From: Brucella tritici
GTDB lineage: Bacteria; Pseudomonadota; Alphaproteobacteria; Rhizobiales; Rhizobiaceae
NCBI RefSeq assembly: GCF_902825325.1
Contig: NZ_CADEAR010000003.1
Span: forward strand, 372,001-436,000
Length of the DNA stretch: 64,000 nucleotides
Direction of reading: 5' to 3'
Shown: piece by piece, positions 57,978 to 64,000 of the stretch
How positions within the stretch are numbered: the stretch's first letter is position 1
Layout: the number at the start of each line of letters is the position of its first letter
Translations under genes and position numbers: made by a program
Notes under the pieces: generated by a model
What the model saw: the letters and a program-made list of their open reading frames with translations, nothing else
What the model was told of the DNA's origin: nothing
The model's database searches: none

Positions 57978-58308
57978 AGTGGAGGCTTCTGTTGCCAGGT
58001 GCCTCCGAACCCCGCCTTAAGGGGCTAACCCTAAGGACTTTAGAGTGGGTTTCCCGCACCGCCATTAGGCAGCGAGAGCATAACCCTGAGCTTTGTTGTC
58101 ATTTGCAACTACTCAATTGACCCGATAACGGTGGTATCATGCCGAGTAAAAGAGCGATCTTTACACCCTTGTCGATCCTATTTCGCCCCCGCCACAGTAC
58201 AAACCGATAGGCTGATCTGTATTCTGGTGGAGGCGCCGGGTACCGCCCCCGGGTCCAATGGGTTTATTACACCGTCCGTTTATCACCATAGTCGGCTTGC
58301 GCCGACAC
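57978..58308 (-). ncRNA. ssrA: Transfer-messenger RNA, circularly permuted two-piece type
   Basis: This is the ribosome-rescue RNA that tags stalled peptides. On the minus strand the acceptor piece comes first (58308 to 58225) and ends in GCCTCCACCA. A spacer of about 34 nt follows. The coding piece starts at 58190 with GGGGGCG, which pairs with CGCCTCC (one G-U pair) to rebuild the acceptor stem. GGATCGACA is the usual 5' conserved stretch. The resume reading frame at 58106-58065 reads ANDNKAQGYALAA then TAA. A 3' hairpin (57981-58006) closes the gene. Order acceptor-before-coding is the alphaproteobacterial permuted layout. The exact ends are estimates. Confidence 0.93.
58065..58106 (-). 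other. ssrA: tmRNA tag reading frame
   Basis: Thirteen codons plus TAA encode ANDNKAQGYALAA. The ending ALAA fits recognition by ClpX and the AND start fits the tag family. The first alanine of the full tag comes from charged tmRNA itself. Confidence 0.93.
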
Positions 58309-58314
58309 GCCGTA

Positions 58315-58343
58315 TATAGGCGCGGTTGATCGTGATTGGAAGA
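58315..58343 (-). promoter_or_regulatory. Probable ssrA promoter
   Basis: On the minus strand CTTCCA and CTATAT are 17 bp apart. The -10 CTATAT (58320-58315) lies 7 bp before the first base of the acceptor piece. A GTCGGC/GCCGAC hairpin begins the transcript. Confidence 0.55.
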
Positions 58344-58531
58344 GGGGGCGCAGTTTTTAACGGGGTTTGCCTGCGAACCTCGACAACTAGCCCTTGCGTT
58401 CATTTTTCATTGACAGCCTGCATTTGCTGGTCAATCCTCGCAACATATCGGGGTCGGCAAGTGAATTCTTATATAGCCGGATTCCGTGGCTGAAACGGGG
58501 TACTGTACCCCATTCGAAGGAGAGTGGATAT

Positions 58532-58843
58532 ATGAGTGAATATCTCGCGGATGTCCGTCGCTACGATGCCGGTGCCGATGAAGCTGTAGTCGACAAGATC
58601 GTCAAGCATCTGGGTATTGCGTTGCGCAATCGCGATTCCTCGCTCGTTTCGGCAACGGACCCGGAAGAGATGAAGCGCGTCCGCACCAACTGGGTTGCGA
58701 AGAAACTCGGCGTCGATGATGAAGCCAAGGGCGATGAAGTGGTTGCGCATGTTGCAGAAGTTATGAAGGGCGACCGCAACAAAAATCGCGTCACCTTCTA
58801 TTATCTGGTTGCAAAGCAGCTCGGAAAACTCGGCGACCTTTGA
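58532..58843 (+). CDS. DUF2853 family protein
   Basis: This 103-residue protein starts at ATG 58532 behind AAGGAGAG. It matches the DUF2853 family: [20 protein letters not shown], then [20 protein letters not shown], and [16 protein letters not shown] at the end. It is small, soluble and helical; function is unknown. The frame is open from 58394, across the ssrA promoter, but the ribosome site supports the short form. A terminator follows. Confidence 0.88.
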   Translation: MSEYLADVRRYDAGADEAVVDKIVKHLGIALRNRDSSLVSATDPEEMKRVRTNWVAKKLGVDDEAKGDEVVAHVAEVMKGDRNKNRVTFYYLVAKQLGKLGDL

Positions 58844-58868
58844 TCCACAGCGATCTCGTGAATCCAAA

Positions 58869-58896
58869 GCCCCGGTGTCTCACGCCGGGGTTTTTT
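58869..58896 (+). terminator. Rho-independent terminator after the DUF2853 gene
   Basis: CCCCGG pairs with CCGGGG around TGTCTCACG and is followed by TTTTTTC. Confidence 0.85.
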
Positions 58897-58938
58897 CTTT
58901 ATAGTGGTTTCAAAACGAATCGGTTCCGGATAATCCTC

Positions 58939-59733
58939 ATGCGCACCTATCTCGATCTTCTTCAACATGTGCTGGATAACGGCGTGGACCGTGGCGACCG
59001 CACAGGCACCGGCACGCGGTCGGTTTTCGGCTATCAGATGCGCTTCAATCTTGAAGAAGGCTTCCCGGTTCTTACGACCAAGAAGCTGCATCTCCGCTCG
59101 ATTATCCATGAGCTGCTGTGGTTCTTGAAAGGCGACACGAATATCGCCTATCTGAAGGAGAACGGTGTCTCGATTTGGGACGAATGGGCAGACGAGAATG
59201 GCGATCTCGGGCCAGTTTACGGCTATCAATGGCGCTCTTGGCCTGCGCCGGATGGCCGTCACATCGATCAGATCGCGAATCTTATGAAAATGCTGCATGG
59301 AAATCCCAATTCGCGGCGTCTGATCGTATCGGCGTGGAACCCGGCGTTGGTCGATGAAATGGCCCTGCCGCCATGTCACTGTCTTTTCCAGTTTTATGTC
59401 GCGGACGGAAAGCTCTCCTGCCAGCTTTATCAGCGTTCGGCGGATATTTTTCTGGGCGTGCCGTTCAATATCGCTTCCTATGCGTTGTTGACGATGATGA
59501 TCGCGCAGGTCGCCGGGCTGAAGCCGGGAGAATTTATTCATACGCTGGGTGATGCGCATATTTACGCCAATCATTTCGAGCAGGCGCATTTGCAGCTTAC
59601 CCGGACGCCAAAGAAATTGCCGACCATGTGGATCAATCCAGAAGTGAAGGACCTATTTGCCTTCCGTTTCGAGGATTTCCAGCTTGAAGGTTACGAAGCT
59701 GACCCGACGATCAAAGCCCCGATTGCGGTCTGA
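58939..59733 (+). CDS. thyA: Thymidylate synthase ThyA
   Basis: This 264-residue enzyme converts dUMP to dTMP with methylene-tetrahydrofolate. [20 protein letters not shown] near the start, [16 protein letters not shown], and [16 protein letters not shown] near 93 are seen. The active-site cysteine is in [13 protein letters not shown] near 147, and [18 protein letters not shown] near 168 binds dUMP. Its length equals that of E. coli ThyA. folA, which regenerates tetrahydrofolate from its product, begins 8 bp after its stop. Confidence 0.97.
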   Translation: MRTYLDLLQHVLDNGVDRGDRTGTGTRSVFGYQMRFNLEEGFPVLTTKKLHLRSIIHELLWFLKGDTNIAYLKENGVSIWDEWADENGDLGPVYGYQWRSWPAPDGRHIDQIANLMKMLHGNPNSRRLIVSAWNPALVDEMALPPCHCLFQFYVADGKLSCQLYQRSADIFLGVPFNIASYALLTMMIAQVAGLKPGEFIHTLGDAHIYANHFEQAHLQLTRTPKKLPTMWINPEVKDLFAFRFEDFQLEGYEADPTIKAPIAV

Positions 59734-59741
59734 GGTGCACT

Positions 59742-60266
59742 ATGTCCTCTAGTCGGCCGATAGTTTCGATCATTGTTGCTGCCGCCGAAAACGGTGTCAT
59801 CGGGCGTGACAACGATATGCCATGGCGTCTCTCGACTGATCTCAAGCGTTTCAAGGCCCTGACACTCGGCAAGCCGGTTATCATGGGGCGGAGGACCTGG
59901 GAATCCATCGGACGTCCCTTGCCGGGGCGACCCAATATCGTGGTGACGAGGGACAAGGAATTTCGGACTGAAGGCGCGAGCATTGTCGGTTCTCTCGAAG
60001 AGGCAATTGCGCTCGGACAAAAGCTGGCTTTTGATCTGGGCCTCAGAGAGGTTTGCATCATAGGTGGCGGAAAGATTTATGCGGAGGCCTTGCCGCTTGC
60101 CGATCGCATTCATCTGACTCGGGTTCTGGCCGAGATCGACGGAGATACGCATTTTCCAGAAATCGATCCGCAAATCTGGTGCGTCATTTCGCAGGAGGAT
60201 GTGCCCGCCGGTGACAAGGATAGTCACCCAACGCGCTATTTCGTGTACGAAAAACGTGCTGTGTAA
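59742..60266 (+). CDS. folA: Dihydrofolate reductase
   Basis: This 174-residue NADPH enzyme has VSIIVAAAENGVIGRDNDMP near the start, in which the substrate-binding acidic residue is followed by MPWRLSTDLKRFKALT. GKPVIMGRRTWESIGRPLPG near 43 and VCIIGGGKIYAEALPLADR near 104 bind NADPH. It is translated from the same operon as thyA. The C-terminal YFVYEKRAV matches family length. Confidence 0.97.
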   Translation: MSSSRPIVSIIVAAAENGVIGRDNDMPWRLSTDLKRFKALTLGKPVIMGRRTWESIGRPLPGRPNIVVTRDKEFRTEGASIVGSLEEAIALGQKLAFDLGLREVCIIGGGKIYAEALPLADRIHLTRVLAEIDGDTHFPEIDPQIWCVISQEDVPAGDKDSHPTRYFVYEKRAV

Positions 60267-60392
60267 AGCATAGTTCACGAATTTTGTCGTCTTCGCGTTG
60301 AAAGCGGACCTCCCGATGCCTATAAAACGGAAACATTAGTTGATGACGGGAGTGGGCAGCTCGCTTTCCCGTCGCCTGGACGAGAGGTGAGG

Positions 60393-61544
60393 ATGCCCTG
60401 GAGTAATCAGAATGGTGGCGGCGGCCCATGGGGCGGCGGCGGCGATAATAACAATAACAACAATAATGGCGGCCCCTGGGGACAAGGACCGAAGGGCCCA
60501 CGCGGCGGCGGCCCGAACACACCACCTGATCTCGAAGACATTCTGCGTAAAGGACAAGATCGTCTGAAGCAGGTCTTCCCCGGTGGTGGTGGCAAGGGCG
60601 GCAGCAATCGCGGCGTTCTTTTCCTTATTGGCGCGGCAGTCGTCGGCTTCTGGCTCTTCCAGTCGATCTATACCGTGCAGCCGGACGAACTTGCCGTTGA
60701 ACTGCGCTTTGGCAAGCCGAAGGAAGAAGTGTCCGAGCCGGGCCTGCATTTCCATTGGTGGCCAATCGAAACCTATGAAAAGGCGCAGATCGTCGAAAAG
60801 CAGATCAATATTGGCGGGCAGGGCAACCGGAGTGCCACGCAGGGCTTGATGCTGACGGGCGACCAGAACATCGTCAACGTTCAGTTCTCGGTTCTCTACC
60901 GCGTTTCCGATCCGCAGGCATATCTGTTTAACGTCGATAATCCGGATGCGATGGTGCAGCAGGTTTCTGAAAGCGCGATCCGCGAAATCGTCGGTCGTCG
61001 TCCCGCTCAAGACGTTTTCCGTGATAACCGTTCTGCAATCGCATCCAGCGTTCGCGATATCGTTCAGCAGACGCTCGATACTTACAAGGCCGGTATCCAG
61101 ATCAATGCCGTTTCCATCGAAGATGCAGCGCCGCCGCGTGAAGTGGCTGATGCCTTTGATGAAGTGCAGCGTGCTGAACAGGACGAAGATCGTTTCGTAG
61201 AAGAATCGAACCAGTATTCGAACCAGAAGCTCGGTCAGGCTCGCGGTGAAGCAGCACAGCTTCGCGAAGAGGCAGCCGCTTACAAGAACCGTGTCGTTCA
61301 GGACGCGGAAGGTGAGGCGCAGCGTTTCAGCTCCGTTCTGGGTGAATACCAGAAGGCGCCGGAAGTGACGCGCAACCGTCTGTTCCTCGAAACCATGGAA
61401 CAGGTGCTGAAGAGCACCAAGAAAGTTATTGTCGAACCTGGAAAGGATGTCGTGCCTTATCTGCCGCTGAACGAACTCATGCGCCAGCAGCCACGTCCCG
61501 GCGTGAATGCGACCACGACGACCCCGAGCGGAGGTAACCAGTAA
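60393..61544 (+). CDS. hflK: FtsH protease modulator HflK
   Basis: This 383-residue SPFH/prohibitin-family protein forms with HflC a large periplasmic cage around FtsH. The N-terminus is Gly/Asn-rich (about 1-55), including a run of asparagines, followed by one membrane helix (VLFLIGAAVVGFWLFQSIYT). The SPFH domain covers about 95-290, with QGLMLTGDQNIVNVQFSVLY and the stretch around AGIQINAVSIEDAAPPREV. The start is ATG 60393 with GAGGTGAGG upstream rather than GTG 60387. Its stop shares one base with hflC (TAATG). Confidence 0.95.
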   Translation: MPWSNQNGGGGPWGGGGDNNNNNNNGGPWGQGPKGPRGGGPNTPPDLEDILRKGQDRLKQVFPGGGGKGGSNRGVLFLIGAAVVGFWLFQSIYTVQPDELAVELRFGKPKEEVSEPGLHFHWWPIETYEKAQIVEKQINIGGQGNRSATQGLMLTGDQNIVNVQFSVLYRVSDPQAYLFNVDNPDAMVQQVSESAIREIVGRRPAQDVFRDNRSAIASSVRDIVQQTLDTYKAGIQINAVSIEDAAPPREVADAFDEVQRAEQDEDRFVEESNQYSNQKLGQARGEAAQLREEAAAYKNRVVQDAEGEAQRFSSVLGEYQKAPEVTRNRLFLETMEQVLKSTKKVIVEPGKDVVPYLPLNELMRQQPRPGVNATTTTPSGGNQ

Positions 61545-62446
61545 TGGCCCAGAACAGGCTCCCAATCATTGGCGGTATAATCGCCGTCATCGCTTTCCTG
61601 ATCTACTCTGCTACTTTTATCGTATCTGAGCGTCAGCAGGCCATCGTGCTTCGTTTCGGTCAGATTGTTGATGTGAAGACGGAACCGGGCATCTATTTCA
61701 AACTGCCTTTCGGTTTCCTCGATGCAGATACCGTGCAGCTGATCGATGATCGTCTGTTGCGTTTCGATCTGGACGATATCCGCGTTCAGGTTTCGGGCGG
61801 CAAGTTCTATGATGTCGACGCGTTCCTCGTCTACCGCATCACCGATGCGCGCAAGTTCCGTGAAACCGTTTCCGGTAGCACGCTGCTTGCTGAACAGCGT
61901 CTTCGCACCCGTCTCGATGCTGCATTGCGTAGTGTTTACGGCCAGCGTGGTTTCGAAGCGGCACTTTCGGAAGAACGTGGCGACATGATGCGCGAAGTGC
62001 GTGACCAGCTTCGTCCCGATGCAACGTCGCTTGGCCTGACCATCGCCGATGTGCGCATCCGTCGTACCGATCTGACAGCTGAAGTCTCGCAGCAGACCTA
62101 TGACCGCATGAAGGCGGAGCGTCTTGCCGAAGCCGAGCGCCTGCGTGCCCGTGGCCGTGAAGCTGCCCAGCGTATCCGCGCTGTTGCAGATCGCCAGGTC
62201 GTCGAAACAATTGCGGAAGCACGCAAGGAATCAGAAATCCTTCGCGGTGAAGGCGATGCGCAGCGCAGTGAAATCTTCGCACGTTCTGCAGGCAAAGACC
62301 CTGGCTTCTTCGCCTTCTATCGGTCGATGTCCGCTTATCGTGAAGCGCTTGAGACACCGGATACAACGCTGGTTCTTTCGCCGGATTCGGAGTTCTTCAA
62401 GTTCTTCCGTGATGCTGGCGGCAAGCTGGCAACGCCTGCCCAGTAA
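61544..62446 (+). CDS. hflC: FtsH protease modulator HflC
   Basis: This 300-residue SPFH protein partners HflK. One N-terminal membrane helix (IIGGIIAVIAFLIYSATFIV) is followed by SERQQAIVLRFGQIVDVKTE. YDVDAFLVYRITDARKFRET and LGLTIADVRIRRTDL are family motifs. The coiled-coil region contains TYDRMKAERLAEAERLRARG. The end (LVLSPDSEFFKFFRDAG) matches the C-terminal hydrophobic lid seen in the family. Confidence 0.95.
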   Translation: MAQNRLPIIGGIIAVIAFLIYSATFIVSERQQAIVLRFGQIVDVKTEPGIYFKLPFGFLDADTVQLIDDRLLRFDLDDIRVQVSGGKFYDVDAFLVYRITDARKFRETVSGSTLLAEQRLRTRLDAALRSVYGQRGFEAALSEERGDMMREVRDQLRPDATSLGLTIADVRIRRTDLTAEVSQQTYDRMKAERLAEAERLRARGREAAQRIRAVADRQVVETIAEARKESEILRGEGDAQRSEIFARSAGKDPGFFAFYRSMSAYREALETPDTTLVLSPDSEFFKFFRDAGGKLATPAQ

Positions 62447-62464
62447 CAACCGGGTCAAACGCTC

Positions 62465-62650
62465 ATGAGCGATTTTCTAGCCGCCGTAGGTCTTCTCTTC
62501 GTTCTCGAAGGGCTGCTCTACGGCGGCTTTCCTTTTTTGGCGAAGAAGCTCGCTCGTGAAGCGAGCGAGACGCCGGAGAATATGTTGCGCATTGCCGGGA
62601 TTGCAGCCCTTGCAATCGGCGTCGGCATTGTCTGGCTTGTCAGGGGATAA
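62465..62650 (+). CDS. DUF2065 family small membrane protein
   Basis: This 61-residue protein has two membrane helices (LLFVLEGLLYGGFPFLA and IAGIAALAIGVGIVWLV). DFLAAVGLLFVLEGLLYGGF near the start is the DUF2065 pattern. It lies 18 bp after hflC and 120 bp before degP, the usual place for this family in alphaproteobacteria, suggesting a role near the FtsH complex that is not proven. Confidence 0.9.
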   Translation: MSDFLAAVGLLFVLEGLLYGGFPFLAKKLAREASETPENMLRIAGIAALAIGVGIVWLVRG

Positions 62651-62770
62651 GCCGCTTTCCTTCCGTTATTTATCGTCTGTAGTCTATGCGGGGCCGTAAA
62701 CAGGCCGTATTTTGCAGCGACTTATCGCTAATCAAACGACTGCAAGCAGACAGGAACGGAGCAGGGCTTC

Positions 62771-64000
62771 ATGGCAATTGCACCAAAGGCGGGATTTGTT
62801 CGCACCCTTTTCGCAACCGTGGCATTGGGAGCGATGACCGTCGCTGGCACTCTTTCGATAGGAACGCCTCCGGCAATCGCGGCTCAGGGGCCAGCTTCCG
62901 TCGCCGATCTGGCCGAAGGACTGCTGGATGCGGTCGTGAATATCTCGACCTCGCAGACCGTCAAAGAAGACGGCGAAAGTGACGGTGCGATTCCGATGCC
63001 GCAGGTGCCGGAAGGCTCTCCATTCCAGGAGTATTTCAAGGATTTTTTTGGTGACAAGGGCGGTGTGCAGGGAGACGAATCGCGCAAGGTCCAGTCGCTT
63101 GGTTCCGGCTTCGTCATCGATTCCGACAAGGGCTTCATCGTCACCAACAATCACGTCATCGCCGATGCGGACGAAATCGAAGTCAATTTCAACGATGGTT
63201 CCAAGCTGAAAGCGGAACTGGTTGGAAAAGACATCAAGACCGATTTGGCAATTCTCAAGGTTGATCCGTCCAAGCACCAGCTGAAGGCCGTGCAGTTCGG
63301 TAATTCGGAAAAAGCGCGTATCGGTGATTGGGTTCTTGCAATTGGCAACCCATTCGGTCTCGGTGGAACGGTAACAGCGGGCATCATTTCGGCTCGCAAG
63401 CGCGACATTAATTCTGGCCCCTATGATGACTTCATCCAGACTGACGCGGCCATCAACCGAGGCAATTCGGGCGGCCCGCTGTTTGACATGGATGGCAAGG
63501 TGATCGGCATCAACACGGCGATCATCTCACCATCGGGCGGCTCTATCGGTATCGGCTTTGCTATCCCGGCCGAGATGGCTGTGGGTGTTATCGACCAGCT
63601 TAAGGAGTTTGGCGAAGTTCGCCGTGGCTGGCTTGGTGTGCGTATCCAGCCTGTAACTGAAGATATAGCCCAGAGCCTCGGTCTGAAGGAAGCCAAGGGT
63701 GCGCTGATTGCCGGGCTGATTGAAAATTCCGGTGTTGACAACGAGGCCATTGAAGCCGGCGATGTCGTGATCCGCTACGAAGGCAAGCCGGTCGATACCG
63801 CCCGCGATCTGCCGCGCTTAGTTGCAGAAACTCCGGTCGGCAAGGAAGTCGAGATCGTTGTGGTTCGCCAAGGCGAGGAAAAGACGCTGAAAGTCAAGCT
63901 GGGACGTCTGGTTGAGGACGACAAGAGCACCGAAGCTGCGACGGAAGATCAGGCTCCGCCGCCGGAAGGTGAGGGCGGTGATGAAGGCACGGTAACGCCG
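62771..64000 (+). CDS. degP: DegP/HtrA-type periplasmic serine protease, partial
   Basis: 410 codons are visible; the C-terminus, including most or all of PDZ2, lies beyond the right edge. Residues 1 to about 38 are a signal peptide (FATVALGAMTVAGTL, cleavage after AIAA). The trypsin-like domain covers about 45-265 with His128 (VTNNHVIADADEI), Asp158 (KDIKTDLAILKV) and Ser233 (RGNSGGPLFD). A first PDZ domain follows (RRGWLGVRIQPVTEDIAQSL). After it comes an acidic Glu/Pro/Gly-rich linker. It degrades misfolded periplasmic proteins. Confidence 0.95.
   Translation, partial: MAIAPKAGFVRTLFATVALGAMTVAGTLSIGTPPAIAAQGPASVADLAEGLLDAVVNISTSQTVKEDGESDGAIPMPQVPEGSPFQEYFKDFFGDKGGVQGDESRKVQSLGSGFVIDSDKGFIVTNNHVIADADEIEVNFNDGSKLKAELVGKDIKTDLAILKVDPSKHQLKAVQFGNSEKARIGDWVLAIGNPFGLGGTVTAGIISARKRDINSGPYDDFIQTDAAINRGNSGGPLFDMDGKVIGINTAIISPSGGSIGIGFAIPAEMAVGVIDQLKEFGEVRRGWLGVRIQPVTEDIAQSLGLKEAKGALIAGLIENSGVDNEAIEAGDVVIRYEGKPVDTARDLPRLVAETPVGKEVEIVVVRQGEEKTLKVKLGRLVEDDKSTEAATEDQAPPPEGEGGDEGTVTP

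Noticed and set aside
58131-58319. 62-codon plus-strand frame in the gap after the MFS gene
   Set aside because: The stretch is the minus-strand tmRNA gene.
60336-61565. 409-residue minus-strand frame opposite hflK
   Set aside because: It exactly mirrors hflK and has no family features.

Overview
The window is a chromosomal core-genome stretch from an alphaproteobacterium of the order Hyphomicrobiales (Rhizobiales), most likely family Brucellaceae, of the environmental Brucella/Ochrobactrum type. The evidence is the protein families and gene order: a full dcw cluster ending in a 565-residue FtsZ, a two-piece permuted tmRNA with tag ANDNKAQGYALAA, an alphaproteobacterial SspB, small DUF4169, RHH_4 and DUF2065 proteins, and a UPF0303 protein of the Brucella length. 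Species is inference. There are no tRNAs, rRNA operons, transposases, prophages or CRISPR arrays.

Layout. 1-8.0 kb: a partial AEC permease, then a group rich in peptidoglycan hydrolases (MltB-type transglycosylase, GH25 lysozyme lipoprotein, AmpD-like amidase, SLT transglycosylase), interrupted by a btaAB betaine-lipid operon in which btaA has lost its middle, two small lipoproteins and a DjlA-type co-chaperone. 8.1-10.8 kb: RNase P RNA, an SDR oxidoreductase, and mntH on the opposite strand with a palindrome resembling a Mur operator. 11.2-29.9 kb: the dcw cluster rsmH-ftsL-ftsI-murE-murF-mraY-murD-ftsW-murG-murC-murB, a terminator, then ddl-ftsQ-ftsA-ftsZ and a second terminator. 30.2-36.4 kb: lpxC, bamD, recN, ligA (lipid A synthesis, outer-membrane assembly, DNA repair and ligation). 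36.4-44.4 kb: DUF2461 protein, azlCD, Xaa-Pro aminopeptidase, prmA, SCO protein, a Stealth-type sugar-phosphate transferase, a hexapeptide acyltransferase and creA. 44.4-54.6 kb: UvrD helicase with an in-frame palindromic insert, a kinase-like protein fused to an acyl-CoA-synthetase C-terminal-like domain, a UPF0303 protein, a GlcD-like flavoprotein, a large AsmA protein and two small proteins. 54.7-64 kb: a small membrane protein, SspB, a TetR/MFS efflux pair, ssrA on the minus strand, a DUF2853 protein, thyA-folA, and hflK-hflC-DUF2065-degP (cut by the right edge).

Functionally the window is dominated by envelope growth and division: precursor synthesis (mur genes), lipid II polymerisation and division (ftsW, ftsI, ftsQ, ftsA, ftsZ), wall hydrolases, lipid A (lpxC), outer-membrane protein assembly (bamD) and envelope proteolysis (hflKC, degP). 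SspB and tmRNA form a ribosome-rescue and tag-directed proteolysis pair 2.4 kb apart. I saw no wholly new multi-gene system. The most notable local oddities are the deleted btaA, the UvrD insert, the kinase/AMP-binding-C-like fusion, the permuted ssrA, and three copies of a dispersed palindromic repeat.
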